DNA from: Nemopilema nomurai | Lineage: Eukaryota > Cnidaria > Scyphozoa > Rhizostomeae > Rhizostomatidae | Direction: 5' to 3' | NCBI GenBank assembly: GCA_003864495.1 | Contig: ML133395.1 | Span: 2,273,171-2,337,170, forward strand | Length of the DNA: 64,000 nucleotides | Shown here: positions 14,001-27,900 of the stretch, piece after piece | Numbering within the stretch: position 1 is the first letter of the stretch | Layout: the number at the start of each line of letters is the position of its first letter | The notes under the pieces: model-generated | Seen by the model: only the letters and a program-made list of their open reading frames with translations | The model's database searches: none | Told to the model about the DNA's origin: nothing | Translations under genes and position numbers: made by a program

Positions 14001-17000
14001 AGTAAAGGAACGCTCATTGACTTGACAACTCTGAATACGCCTAGTTATAGCTGAATAGAAGTGAGCACGGCTAAAAGGTGATCAAACAACGTTTGGTGTT
14101 TGGTGAAACGTTCAGTTCGTTTGACCAGGGATTACGTCAAGCATAGTCAGATAGCCAGAGCATTTCGTAGCAGGATTATCCAAAAATAAAGCTGTATCAC
14201 TGATCTGTATTACAGAGACCAAATAGAAAAACTTACACTTCTTTGAAGGATCGACTTGATGCTTTTCTCCCTTTCGGATTGTGCTGGGCTCGAGTCCTTC
14301 AAAATTCCATTTCTCGAAAGCTCTGGGCGCGGGACGGGCACCTGCGTTAGCGAACATACACATCATTGTTCAGGAAATGTCTAAAAAAGTCATATCAACG
14401 TCATATGTATATACAGATTCTGTCACTGTCAACAATTCTGATAGCTAAAACAATTGACAACTCAATAACTTATCGAGTGCAGTAGTCAGGAATAAGGAAT
14501 TGCCATGTTATTCTTATTGTTAAATAAACCTTCAAAATTGTCGTGTAAAAATAGATTTTTCTTTGCTTTTCTGATTATAAATGCCTAAGATTCCGAGTTT
14601 GAGGTTAATTCAAAACAGAGCTAGGCACACAGAATGGTAAACCTGTTATCCATTGGTGGACAAGAAATATGAGGTCATCCTTGAATTTGTCATCAAACTG
14701 ACGGTAGGATGTAGGAAAGGCCTGACAAAAAGTCGCATAGACAGATTGTGCCAGTAAATCTGGATATCGCTGAAAAAAGGGAGACAAATACATTAGCCAG
14801 TCAAATACCAGTCAATGTTTAAGATTGAGCGATTTTTCGGCAGCCAGAAAGAAAAAATTTATATTCTTAAATGATTACCATTAAATAAAAGAAACACAGC
14901 AATGTGTCTATAACAACGAAGTATTGTGTAAACTTCTTGCAATAATACACCAAAAGTCCTGCATTGGTTGCTTAAAATAAAAATCTGAAATAAATACTTA
15001 AAAAGAGTATATAATTTAGCGAGCATAACAAACAAAAGCGTTAGAGGACGAAATATAATTTTTATAGAGAAATCTATTTGTCAGTAATACTATTAATGCC
15101 TTTTTGCAAAGAAGCTTCATTTTGAGAGGCTTATTCGAACTTATTTAAATTCTATTTTAAGCTTCAGCAAACTATACAATCGCTTTCAGTGCAATTAATA
15201 TAATATTGTCAAACGCCTTGATACAATCGATGCAGTACAGCATAACACGTATAAATACATAGAGAGAATCAAACTTACACCGAATAATGTCTCTTGATAC
15301 TTTGAGCCAATCCATCTTATCAGAAGCTTTGTATAGTTGTGAGCAATGCGATTGAATAGCTTTTCTTGCGATTCAGGAGTTTGCTGTAGTCAAAGGTAAA
15401 GATCTTACCTAGATTCATATCATTTGCACTGCAAAATCAAGCGAATGGTGACGTACAAGATTACACACATCAACTGCCAATGACTACTTTTATTGCAAAA
15501 AGAAACTAATTCACAAAGAGCAGAAGACGAAAAAGAACAAAATTTGTTTCAGCCTAGAAATAACGTAGGTTTTTATTATATTTTATCAAAGAAAACATTT
15601 CATGATAATAGGGACTATGAACATAAAGAAAAAAGTTTGAAATTTATTAGTCATATAATCAAATGGATATCTTGCAAAAAAGTTAAGTGTACCTGGTGCT
15701 TTTCACAAAAGTACCACCAAAACGTATCCTAAAGCAGGAAAAAGACAGAAAAACAATAAGAAAATATCTTGAAAGTTGTCATGAGGTAATTCATGTTGTC
15801 ACGTTATCAAGTTCGAAAGGACGGAAATCAAAATTGCTGATTTTACTCGCGTTAAAAAGGTTGATAGAAGGAAAAGTTTTTCTATAAATTGCTGGATGTG
15901 TTTTCAAAAATGTCAACAACAGGAAAGGCTACGGTTATGACCTATTTAGATTTTAGTGAGCGCTTTTTTTTACTTTGATATTTCACATAAGATATCTTTC
16001 ACATAAGACTTGATATAATATAACCATATCGAGCCTATTGCGGGAAATAACTTTTGGCTGACCGATTTCGTTCAACGTTACCTAAGTAAACAAATTCAAT
16101 TCCATGCAGCTTTGATACAACTGAAATAAGAGAAAACCCATATTTGCGTGTATTATCTATATTCTGGAAAAGTCCTATTGGTATGTATCCGTTTAACTGC
16201 AAAGTGGCATTGGATATTAACTCACCTAAAAATTGCTATCAAATTCTCCTGCGACATGGCTTCAAAAACCTGTTCCGTCATTGATTTAAAAAAGCTAAAT
16301 GGCAATGCCCATACCGTTCTAGTAAATGCTGCAATAGCCCAGACCACGTAATACTGAATGCAATATGATGCTGCGAAGCTGTTAGACAGTGTATAATTTC
16401 TTTACTTACACAAAGTATAGCTTGTGACAGACGTGAATAGAAAAATCTTGTGAATTCTCGTTTGAATGTCGGCTAAAAAGAAGGAATATATGTCAAAGAT
16501 GTCAAAAGTGAATGGTGATTGTCAATATGCTTGAAAAACGGCTCAGAGAATTACAGCCACAACAAAAGCTTTCTACTGTTGAAGGGACTGGAATTTGAAT
16601 ACGTGCAAAATCCGTAGTCGAGAGTAAAAACAACAAAACATTATGCTACATTTATCGCTTTACATAATTGGTGATTATTAGATCAGTCAATTTTCAATAT
16701 TCGCTGTGTTTTGTGTTTACCAACCTTTCGTTCAAGATCTAGCTGCGCAGACGTAACGATCTTTAAAACATGTAAGGCGCTGAGTTGTGAAGGCAGAGGG
16801 GTGATTTCATCACTATCGTAGCCAGGAAATGAGTGCAACTCAACAAGCATTGGCTTTTTGTTTAATCCGTGCGATGACTGTCGAATAGAATGGTGATAAA
16901 CATAACTAGAGGAAGATTCAGTTTCCTTAAGAAGACTGCATTTAAAGGAAAGATTCAAGAAGAGTACACCCTTCAACACTGCTAGGATACTTTTCAAAGA

Positions 17001-19707
17001 AATTTTGCATTGCTGGCTTGTTTACCTTATGTGATAGGTGAAGAAGGCCTTTTTTATTGGTGGAAATACTTCACAGATATTTCTAAACATTTCTTTTTAA
17101 ACGTACAAACTGCCTAGCACTGCATTCACTTAATTGAGAAGTTCTGCGCGTAAATAACATTTGCACACCAAGAATCATAACAGAATCTAGAACAGATTTG
17201 ACCAATATCTGACCAGATTTGACCAATATTTGACCAGATTTGACCAATATTTGACCAGATTTGAATCATAACAGAATCTAGAGACCAAATAAAAGTAAGT
17301 GTAGAAAAAACTGGAAAGTAAAAACTGACCTCTGACATTCCAATTTTACTTTGCATTTTCTATGGAATAATTATTAACAAATTCAAAATTGGCTCTCTTG
17401 AAAAATGTCAATCACGAAAAAGCAACTTTGAGTCCTATTGAAACAATCTTAATGAAAGCATCTATGGTAAACAAACATTTTGTGATCCTGTCTAGATAGA
17501 ATAGGATCCTCCATAAAAATGTAGAAAGACTTCAGAACTACTTGCTGAAAAGATGACGTAGCTGACCCATTAATATGAAAATTGTTGTCACTGTACACTT
17601 TAAAGTCATTTGGATTCTCTAAAAGATTTTGCCCCATAGCCAAAACACACTTATCTTGGGCCTTGTGTGTTTTGCGATTTCAATTTTGGGCAAGTTATAT
17701 TAGCCAAAGATTCAAGAAGAAATCCAAATACTCACTTTTCTGAAGCTCTTTAAGGAAGAGTGTGGGCTAGTATTGTGTCGACTTTGGCTTAGCACTGTGT
17801 AAAAAAAGTTAAATTCAAAAACAATGCTTGTCCCAGTAGTGGTGCAACCTGATTGATTTTCTTATTTGTCTAAACTTCAAGGAAAATAATGGAGTGGGGA
17901 GATCTTTTGGAGGTACTTTCATTGCAATTGCAGGTACCACAAGCAATTGCTGCAAACATAGACAATGCATATATATAAAAAAGTGTTTTGAATCATTGAA
18001 AAGGGCGTTTCTTACATTGAAAAGGGTGTTGTCATAAAACAATTTCTAGGCTCCACCCTTACCCCCGGCCACTGCCTGATGGATGACCCTGCCACTGGCT
18101 TGATGACAATTCCAATGTAGCGGTTAGAATAGAATGGAAATTCAAGATGATTACCAAAATCCTCTTCTAAAGAATTTGTTTATAACTAAACAGACAGTCA
18201 CTTAGGGTAAAAGACTGAAAAAAATTACTCAAATACACTTCAAAAAGTACACACCCATTTTAATACTGTACATTCCTGCAAACTGGTCAAGCTCCTTATT
18301 GTTGAGAGCTAAAAGAAAATTATGTTAACTTAGAATTGGCAATGCCACAAAATTATTTGGAAAAATGGCTTTTTAATAAAATCTGCCTTGAATCTTAAAA
18401 ATAATTAAAGACTTCGCTTTTTCCAAAAAGTTTTGCCTCTAGCCACATCATGATGATATCTAAAGATTACAAAATGAACCAAAAATATTTCATTGTGGCA
18501 GACTTTTGAATGAGAAAGCACAATTATTTTCATTCAGCTAATACACTTAAAGGAATGGCTGAAATAATAAGTAAAAACCTTGTTTTGACTTTTTCTTCAA
18601 CAATTCCATACCACCATGTTCTTTCATGTACCCAAAACCAGAAACTTCATCAAAGTCTCCATCTTGACCTGCAGCTGAATTGTTTGCGAAGAATGGATCA
18701 TCTGCATGGTTGTCAGCAACAAGTTGGGGCATGGCATTTTCAAGGCTGAAACCGTCCAAGCAAATAGATAGGGTTCCTATCTTGTCATTCAACTGGTCCA
18801 TTCTGCTGATGAAATGATCCCCTTTGAATAGGAAAGAAAATGGAAATAGTGAACTCATATTATCGTAGGCTGGTATTCTACCTTTTATCAGTTTTTGCAA
18901 GAAATCCAATCTTTTGAAAATCACCCTTGTTAACTGATTATGATTATCCTAGACAAAGGAAGAATCCATGTCATAATATTGAAGGTTTTACTGTCAAACT
19001 TACATTGTTTATGTTAGCTGATTTTGATCCAAATATGACACAACAGTTTACTTGAATATACCTCTTGAATTGTTTGTGAAAAACTGTTGCATGAATACAT
19101 GTAGCTCATCACATTCTGCCCATCTGGAGTGATTCTAATCCACTTATACCCTTAAGGATGTTGGTCAAAATCACACAGGAAAATAGCAACCTCCAGCTTT
19201 TTACTCTGCAGTTTTGTTCCTTTTTTTATTGCGATCTCCTATAAAATATCTGTTTGCTTCTATCAACAAATTTTCAATCGATTTTGATTACCATTATTAC
19301 ACAGGCTTTAACCTAAATCTCTTTTTTTCAAGGTGGTGTAAAAGTATTTGCGTAGGGGGCCCGTTGTCCAAGCCAATAACAAAGCCTTTCCACAATACTG
19401 CTTCAACAGTTACAACTATTAGTTAATTGATTGCTTTCAACCTTCACATCTAAAATGGAGCTTTAGAAGTAAACTGACTTCAATCATTCTACAGACATCT
19501 AAAATTTTACTAATGGCAAAAGAGCAACCTACTACGCGGTGTGCAGTACCGTTATATTCCAACAACATTGAAAAGCCACGTACCTACGGTAAGTGATAAT
19601 CTCTTTGATGTACTTTTTACTTTGGGTACTTTAATGTTTGAAATATCATCTTCTTCGCACTTCGGCATTGAAAAGTCATCTTCTGATGCCTCGGGACTGT
19701 CCGCCAT
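11013..19707 (-). CDS. FAM227-family protein (FWWh domain), 20 coding exons, 688 aa
   Basis: Coding exons in transcript order: 19630-19707, 18882-18948, 18612-18821, 18255-18308, 18063-18098, 17876-17949, 17736-17766, 17542-17618, 16725-16877, 16410-16472, 15693-15728, 15279-15383, 14643-14769, 14237-14341, 13638-14020, 13169-13331, 12705-12774, 12257-12331, 11532-11604, 11013-11099 (TGA). Phases agree at every junction and the total is 2,067 nt. Family hallmarks are KPMLVELHSFPGY (about residue 217), FWWYFCEKH (about 284), LAQSVYATFCQAFP, WITGARPAPRAFEKW, FDVYGRSPLIEQFL with VRRTEIETLP, and the C-terminal PNEVKRISNLLRLHLL and DSLSADIKAELSKAL. The function of FAM227A/B proteins is not established. 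I cannot tell A from B, so no symbol is given. The start is ATG at 19,707 (MADSPEASEDDFS). Exons from 18,308 to 17,542 rest mainly on phase and splice sites and are less certain; the donor at 13,169 is also uncertain. The introns hold nothing recognised apart from the repeats listed separately. Confidence 0.85.
11765..11971. mobile_element. foldback (inverted-repeat) element, copy A
   Basis: Two near-identical inverted arms of about 90 bp, 11,765-11,854 and 11,881-11,971, surround a 26-bp loop. The left arm reads through ACTCCTCAGAGTATGC and ends in ATAAATAGC; the right arm starts GCTATTTAT and ends in ATGCAAAAACT. Sequence just left of the arms (around 11,738-11,760, CTTTGCGG then AAAACTTCACAAT) also recurs beside copy C, so the element probably extends a little further. 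There is no coding capacity; it looks like a non-autonomous foldback or MITE-type element. It lies in the last FAM227 introns. Confidence 0.8.
17173..17284. repeat. 21-bp minisatellite flanked by a direct repeat
   Basis: About three and a half copies of a 21-bp unit made of CCAGATTTGA plus CCAATATTTGA (17,190-17,262). The block is bracketed by a direct repeat, AATCATAACAGAATCTAGA, at about 17,173 and again at about 17,264. It lies in a FAM227 intron. Confidence 0.8.
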
Positions 19708-20250
19708 GTTTCAGTGGATGTTCCTTGGAGACAGTGCCTTAGTTACCCTTAGAACGAGGCTGCGATAGCAAACTTTTTGGAGTTCTGAAATTAAGATAAA
19801 AGGCGTTTTCTTCTTACAACGTTACTTTGAATTATGTTCTATTTGTTCCTTCTCTTAAAATATTCCGTAACATTAAAAAAATTCCACTTTAAGAACTTTT
19901 TAAAACCAATCTTGACTATCAGCCTTCCTGCTTTTTTCACTCATCCCCCCCTGCTCTGTCAGAGAACATGAACAAGTCACGCCAATTATGGTTTTACTAA
20001 TTACTAATGAAAGCAAGACCAACATTTTTAGTGCATAGTGCAAATGTATATTTTTATGCATTATTGTACTTTTTTTATAGAGTACTGTCTGCCTAGGCCG
20101 TATTGATTTGTCTCTAGTTGATACGCTAGCATTTATCATGAAAACCAATTTTAACTATTTATACCTATAGATAAATCTTAAACTTCAAGGATATTAGCGA
20201 GTAAATTCACAAATGGCAAGAAATGGCGGAAACATAATCTTTGCACAATT

Positions 20251-20341
20251 AAAGCGTTTTTTCGTCCGACACTACTCAGAGAATGCGAATGTCGGAAAGT
20301 GACCAAAATCTGACAAAATAAATAGCCAATTGCGGATAGAG
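20251..20341. mobile_element. foldback element, copy B (one arm plus loop only)
   Basis: This stretch matches one arm and the loop of the 11,765-11,971 element: CGTCCGACACTACTCAGAG, then GTCGGAAAGTGACCAAAA, then ATAAATAGCCAATTGCGG. The opposite arm is missing, so this is a truncated or deleted copy. It lies upstream of the FAM227 start. Confidence 0.7.
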
Positions 20342-21484
20342 AAACCATAAAGACTACAGTGTAGTGTTCTCGTGTCACCTGTTGCTGGTTACTTCCTTAA
20401 ATGATTCTAAATACTTTTTAGGAAGGACACCTGCATCAGGACAGAGACCCCAAAAATCTAACCTCACTAATGATAAAGTCTCAAATGCCTACGTCAAGAA
20501 ATATTCAACGATTCACGTGCAGCCTTATGTGACAAAGTGATCAAAACTCTTTTGTACTCTCCGAACCCGTTGGTTAAGAGCCACCCCAACGGAAAGATCT
20601 CGCTTTACAAGACAGCCAGATTTCCCGCTTCGTACAAATTAGCCCCTAACTTTGTGCTTTGACAGATAAAGTGGCATGTTGTGACTAGAATCCATCTGTT
20701 TGGCTTCCCTGTTATGAAACTGATCCTGGAGATAACAGTGAGTTTGTATTCAGCTGGTGTTGGTCGTTGTTACTAGAATAATAAAAAAGCGATCCAGTTG
20801 GGTATTATGTCTACGCACCATAATGAAACCTATGGCTGCTGAATTTCTTCGCGTTTGGCCGAGAGAAATCGTTTAGTGTTGAGGAAAGACCATTACATGC
20901 CAAGTTAACAATTTCGTGCTACTCAAAAAAGGTGCTGAAAACATGGAATGAAAATTAGTCAACACTTATGTGATTTATGCAGTCCCTAACATATAGCTTG
21001 TACCTTTAGTTAATGCAATCACCGCAGACTTTCAAACCTGACAGGGAGTAAGAGATGACTGATGACCGTCAAGCCATGTCAAGCATCTTTACGTGTCTTG
21101 CTTCTCCAGTGATATGGCCCCTAGACTTGCTTATCTATTTTTAAATGCTGAACATAATACAAGGTTTGCATCCCGCTTGATTCGGTAATGAAAGGTTATA
21201 ACTTTATCGAGTTTGCTTTGAGGCCACAAGATACGTTGAGACAACAAGAAATAAATTTTTAAAGAAAGAATGCATTCCTTCATCACATAAATTTGCAATA
21301 AAATTTGGTAATATATACAAACACTACGTCAAATGAGAAAATTCTCCAAACTTTGACAAAAATGTTATAACTTTAACAGATGTTGTGTACAAACTCCTAA
21401 ACAATTGTGGCTAAAGAAAATTTGAGAAGAATGAAACGCAGAATGAAATGAGAAGCAAGGAGTAATTATTACAAGAACTAGATA

Positions 21485-21653
21485 ACTGGAAGCAGATCTA
21501 GTTGAATCTAGTTGAATCTAGTTGAATGGGCAAAAAGTAGAACTGGAAGCAAATCTAGTTGAATCTAGTTGAATCTAGTTGAATCTCGTTGAATGGACAA
21601 AAAGTAGAACTGGAAGCAAATCTAGTTGAATCTAGTTGAACCTAGTTGAATCT
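21485..21653. repeat. nested minisatellite (10-bp unit inside a ~57-67-bp unit)
   Basis: Three copies of a larger unit beginning AACTGGAAGCA and ending GGCAAAAAGTAG or a close variant. Within each are three or four tandem copies of the 10-mer TCTAGTTGAA. The block lies about 270 bases beyond the FBF1 stop codon and so may be in its 3' untranslated region. Confidence 0.85.
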
Positions 21654-21923
21654 ATTTTCATTGACAAAAGTCTGTCTATTGAACGTTTTAAACAACATAC
21701 CAACGACATGGTACCTTACACGCAGACGGAGGACAACCATCTTGATTAGAATCTTGATTTGGCATGCTACAATCAACTCATAATTGCCTCCTCTGATGCA
21801 TCTGAAATGGCTTAGTAGTCGCATTTCACAAGAAGCTCCTGATCTGCCCTTCAAAGCTTAGCACGTGAAGCTGGCATTGTCTGAGCAGGGCTACTCCAAA
21901 TTCATCTCTTGCAGAAGGATTTG

Positions 21924-24900
21924 CTAACTCGCAAATTTCGAGCTCCTTTTCTTTTGAATCTCGTTTAAGAACCGGCTTTCCTCTTCAAAGAACTCTTCAT
22001 CCTATGGCAAATGAGTAAAACAATTCAAGGGCTCATTTTTCACATTTAATAAATGGAATCGCAAACCATATGTGAAACCATATGTACTACGAACAACTGT
22101 AAACTGTATTGCATTCAAAAGGCTTTTGTTAAGAAGCTCTCACTATGTATATGGCGCTACGAACAACTGTTGAGCGATTTGATATCTGCATAGTAGTAAT
22201 ATTTGAGCGACATAATATACGATAAAATAATGACCTGTCATTTTACGGTCATTTGCTGTAAAGTTGCCTGTCTATTTCGCCATACTAGGCGCTGGCTGTG
22301 TTAGTTGCAAACAGGTTCGTCATATGATTTCATTAGAATTTGGAATGCAGATTTAATTGGAAATTCTTTTTTCTGAATCTTTTAAAGCCTATCAGCTGAT
22401 GATAGATTTGGGAGTCAAAGGTATTGACCAATAGGTTTTATGTCGAGAAGTTCTTGAAAAATAGCGAACTCTTAAAATCAAATTCACTACATTCATAGCA
22501 AAAGCAATAATAGCTGTTATGCCTAGAGGTTCCTGAAAAAGAAACTCTTAAAATCCAATGCAGTATAATCATAGCAAAGCAATTAACTATATTATCATTT
22601 CATGAACTAATTTTGGTGAACACTTCCTGAACTGCAATTCCTTCCTGAATCAAATTCTAGGAATTTTCTAAAATTTCACAATGAGACAGTGTCGAATGAA
22701 ATCAGAAGCACGAACGCTGCAGCCTTTGATGTTGAGAGACCTGGCAACTGACCTGCTCTTTGTCAGCTGACCATTTCCGTACCGCCCGGCTGAAATGCAA
22801 ACTACCGAGCAAGATATCCGGCGGCGGAGGTGCAGCTGCTTCTCCGTGCACACGTGATTCCGATTGGCTTTCGTTGATTGGTGCATTACTCGCATCGTTT
22901 GACAAAACCGAGCTACTGGTAGGGCTGGGTGGCCTTGGTAGGAGCGGCTCTATCTGCCTAGGCCCGGTAAGTTGGTACTCGGTACTTGCTTCTGCGATGC
23001 CTGTAGGCGTTCTTAAAGCTAAATAAAAAGCCACAATTAAACAGGTGTATACAGAGGATCAGGAGCACTTGAGTAATAAATAAATATTGATAAAAACAAT
23101 GCATGTGAAGTTGGTGAAAGTTTAAAGAGATAAAATATAAAATAGGCCTTGGTGGACTTCGGACGCAAATAGACACTTGTACCAATTAGTGTAAACAAAC
23201 TGATACATTCCTGCGAGAGAAGTGAAACCTGAAGGCAAGTCAAAAATAAGAGGAATTGGAAATTTCGAAATGAAAAATTGGTTAAAAATGTGGCTGCTTT
23301 TTAGTTGATGTCAAAACTGTCTGTCAAAAATCCAGTTAACACCATTCATTTTGAATGTCATCGGTAAAGGCGATATATACATCAATTGAAATAGCCCACT
23401 TCACTATGTAACATTCGATACATTACCACATGAAACATGCATTGAAGTCTATACATAAACAATTGATACCCACATGGAATGAAATGAGCAGCCTCCACTG
23501 TTTGCTGGCACTGGACGCAACGAAAACTTCTCATTGTCGCCTGGATCTGTGTCTGTTGACTCCGCAGCGACGCTTGATCCTGTGCAGCAACACAACCACA
23601 ATAAGAAGGCACACGTGTGCCTAGAGTTATCACAGTAATGAATCCTTCCTTCTTTTTAACAATTTCAAGTTAAGACATACTAATAATTCTTAGGGTTACA
23701 GTACACAAACCATATGAAAAAGAAGGCTATCCTTCTAATCCCTACGTAAAATGAAATTGCAAGAAAACAAGCTAAATGTGTATTTGAAAAATCAACAGTA
23801 GCAAATTATGATAGGTAACAATTCAAACAAGTTTACCCTTTTTAATGCGCTTTCCTGCTGTTCCAAGTGTAATGTTCTAGTTTCCAACATGCTGGAGGCA
23901 TTGGACACTTCGAGTCGCAAGGCGTGACTCTGTTCTAATGCTTCAAAGCCCTCTTGCTTCATTTTCACTGCATCCTATGAAGTAGAGGTATTACTCAAAT
24001 GACGTAATAGCAAGCGTGAATCTCATTCTCTATTGCATACTTAATGGCAAAAACGCCGGTTTTGTTAGAGTTTGTGACGTCAGGATGGCCATTCAAGGGT
24101 GATAGAAATCAGGTCCAAACAATGGGGGTGCGAGTCATCTGTCAAGAACTCAATGGCATTACAACATGTTTGAAGAGGAAAAGAAAAAAGCCTTGGGTTA
24201 CAAAAAGCAGACAAAAGTATGATGTTGGTATGAATTTAATGAAGGGAATGTGGGAAAGCTTTGGTTTGGCTCCAGAATTGCTTTACTGGCAATGACATTG
24301 AATATTTGCCAGAATGTGAAGCGTCTGCAAACCTTGTTCTTTTTGAACAACGGATAAACTTAGTCATGCTTTTATAACGTTCATCTTATTGAGATATAGC
24401 AAAAACCATAGCCTTAAGATTTTTGGAATGGATATGATGTGGATATTATGCGATAAAAGTGCTTCAGACTACTACCATCCAGTTGTAGCAAACAATAAAA
24501 TGCGTAAGACTTTTTAAGGAGAACGAAAAATAGAAAGATCTTGAGATAAAAAGAAAAATGAAAGGCTTTTCGTATAGAGGGAGGTGCTTAATCAAGAGCT
24601 TATGTAAACAACGTGATGCAAAAACGATAAAAAGATTCCCATTTGAAAGAAAATGAATCAGATAAAAATAAAAAATTCGAAATCTTCAAGGCATCCTGAA
24701 AAACTATCAGAAATGCAATCGTTGACTTGTGCTTACAATTCATTCATCAAGCAGAGAGTAAACACTCGAAATTTCCACACAAAATCATGTATGATTTATT
24801 GATGAGCTCCGTCAAAATAAAGTGCGAAGAAGAAAGTGGAGAAGGAAGAGGAGCAGGTGAGGTATTATCGATCGCAACGCAACAATTACTCAACAACTAG

Positions 24901-27900
24901 CACGCATAATGGCTTCGAATGACATAATTCTCCAATTGGTTGTGCCTTTATAACTCCTGGGATGGGCATATACTCAAGACATCGCTTCTCCACGAGACCA
25001 AATACATTTAGATCGAAGGAATGGACCCGGTTTTGCTCATAACTCTTGCTCTGTTCATTATGCTGGCTGTGGAGATTATTTTTAGCACATTCGCTAAAGG
25101 CGCGGTCAACAAGGGAGGCCAAAAAACACACCGAAGACAGGCAACTACGAATCAAAGTAAACTGTATCGTAGAAACGGAGTGCATCGTTTGCGGAAAATA
25201 TAGTTGAGGTTCTCAGGAGCAGGTACTGAAGAACAGAATTTGTGTGTGTGTGAATTTTACTACGTTTAAAGAAAACTGTACGAGAGCAAGAAGTTTAAGG
25301 GGAAGTGAGAGCATAACTTGCTTCAGAAGTGGATGACACAGAGAATTTTGTAATTTAAGCTACTGTAGATAACGACATGTTTAGGGAGCGTTTTTTAGGT
25401 ATCGTTGGTAGGTGTACCTTAAAGGGTAAACAAATAAGAAACGCAAAATGAAAGGAGTCGATTCATTCGCTGTTGTTTACACTGTGTAGCATAGTGATCG
25501 TATTCTATCACAACTGATAGGTTGGTGCCTGGCCTCCAGAGGAGATGAAACCAAATAGAATCCAGGCTCTTAATAGCTCATTTGTATACACAAATTCCAT
25601 AGCATGTAGATACGCGATTCTTTACTAGCTTGAGTGATGTATAAAGGCCATATACAGAGAGGTGGTGTCGCCCTTTGATATGCAGGATTCTTTCTTTACG
25701 CCGTACACTTAAGCAATACCGCAAAAGTGCGTCGCAAACATCGTAAAGCAGCTCAAACCAGACTAGCGGCTTCGTAACTAAACTCTCGCAACAAAAATAA
25801 ATTGCTTTACCTTTGACATTAACTCGACCTCTTTCGATTTATTATAGATCTCTTTTGCGAATTCTTCCAGCTTCTGTTTCTCTGAATTGACAGTTTCAAA
25901 GGACTGCTCCAGCGCTTTCCGCTCTCGATCAAGACGTTCCTCCTCACCCACAATCTTGGCTTCTCGTTCTTTCAAAACAGCATACTCCTAAAACAAGACA
26001 CCGTGTGATTAGAAATACACTTGCGTACCAAAAGCGAGAAAATTCGCGCTTTCATCAAAAAATTATTTCGTTAACATTTCGAGAGATATTTTGATTATGA
26101 TTATGAAATGTACAAATTATGAAAATTGCCCCTGAAGAATAAAAAATTGAGTATACTTTAACAATAAGATCTACAAATGGCACAACTTGATTCCTTCATC
26201 GAAAAACATTCTATGTAAAAGTCTTCTAAAATCTGTCTTCCCCTTCATAAGAAAGAGGGCTATTTAGAAATATCTTAACTGGCCTACATGAACATTACAT
26301 TGCTTTGGAGCTTTGAAATGAAAATGAAATACTGCAAACTAAAATTTGCAACATCAACTAGAATCGCTGCAGTGCCGGACCTAGAAATTAGCTAAAAGTC
26401 TTTCAAAAGATTAAAATAATTCTTTGACGTGCGGATCTTGCGTAATATCCTGCAGATGTGAGCTTTAGAAAACAGGTGCGTGAAAGCCATAGGGAAATCT
26501 GAAAGATCAATTAAACTCCATTCAAGCAATAGCTTTGCATTATACAGTTATACGCGGAAAAGCTAACAGGTCAGAAAATAACTGACACACTATATATACG
26601 CAAGACTTACCTAACCAGTAATTAGGTAATCACATTACTAACTATGATGTAAAACCTACTGAAAAACCTATCAGATATTATACTGGTATGAATAGAGAAA
26701 AACCCGCTTACCCGTTCTAGAGACTCCTTGTTATACTTTCCTTGAAGGGCTTCGAGCTGGGCCTTCTCGGCTTCAAGTTTCCTTCTTTCCTCGTGGCATT
26801 GAGAAAAGACTTTACGTTGCTCCTTGATTAAATCATCACGTGACTTTTCCACCATTTGCCTCTCGCTTGCCAACTGCTGCATTGTCTGTCTACGCTCGTC
26901 TTCGAATGAGGCCTAAAGTAAGAAACAACTCAATTGACACATGAATGTACTTTCAATATTAAAAGCAATGCAATATGGCATAGGAGAGAATACCCAATTA
27001 AGCATCAACAGATGACATTGGCTATTAAGGAAAATGTTCAACATTCTCAGACAAACTGAGAGGTCAGCTACCAAAAAGGAGGAAATTTTATTCCTACAGG
27101 CTATGTTCGTACTTCAAAACATTATGGCAAGAAATGTAGAGTGTGCAAAAAGCTGTCTTTTTAACCACTCTGCGGTACTCAAAACGAATTTACATAGCAA
27201 TGAAGTGCTGCTACATATATCGAAACTCGTTGTTATTGAGCCTAAATTGTGTCTGACCAAATACAACTGCAACACTGCTAATGAAACAATGCTGTTTCAT
27301 CTGATACCCTAGTTGAGTTACCCTCAACTCCCCTTGAATACAATATATGACGTCACAACCCAGCATCATATATCATGGTATTGCACGTGGTGAAAAAGAA
27401 GGATCTTCGCCTTTACCTGCAATGAAGCAACTCTAATTTCGTCTTGTGCCAGCTTCCATTTATCCTGGTCAAACTGCCTTCCTTGGTCTCTCAGCTGCAA
27501 TTCAAGCTTAGACACTAGGCTTTGCAAACGTGTGCGTTCGTCTGAATTTTCTGCCTCCTGTCTACATAGCCTCTCTTGCGTGGTCTTCAAATATTCATCA
27601 CGCACTCTTAAAGATGCCTCTCTTTCAGAAAGGTTGTCCTTGTGTGAGATACCAATTCGCCTTTGCAGCTGCTCCATCTAAAAAGGATTCCCAAAAGCGT
27701 TTTTCAACTGACGTTTTTAGGTAACAGAAAACGGTAGCGGACGTATGAATAAGATCCGTGCCGTGTGTATGTATGTGCATTGTGATATAGAGAATGTGAA
27801 GGCTGGAGGTTGCCACTTCAAGATTTACGGTCAATGCGATCAGTAGACAACTGTCAAGACTACTCCTTATCGATGCACTTTATTAGAGGCATTGAGTCAT

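Larger units (their letters stand above)
19708..21923. other. intergenic region between FAM227 start and FBF1 stop
   Basis: It holds the FAM227 promoter side (near 19,708), the half foldback element at 20,251-20,341 and the nested minisatellite at 21,485-21,653. No further coding sequence was recognised on either strand, and I did not find a convincing AATAAA signal for FBF1. Confidence 0.5.

Noticed and set aside
16210..16350. Minus-strand exon candidate in the FAM227 gene with a GTGAGT donor
   Set aside because: The exons on either side (ending SRLSQAILC and starting DTFWWYF) join in phase and match family order; including this block would shift the frame.
24044..25203. Open frames of 60-99 codons in the large FBF1 intron
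   Set aside because: No recognisable domains, no splice support, and frames on both strands overlap each other.
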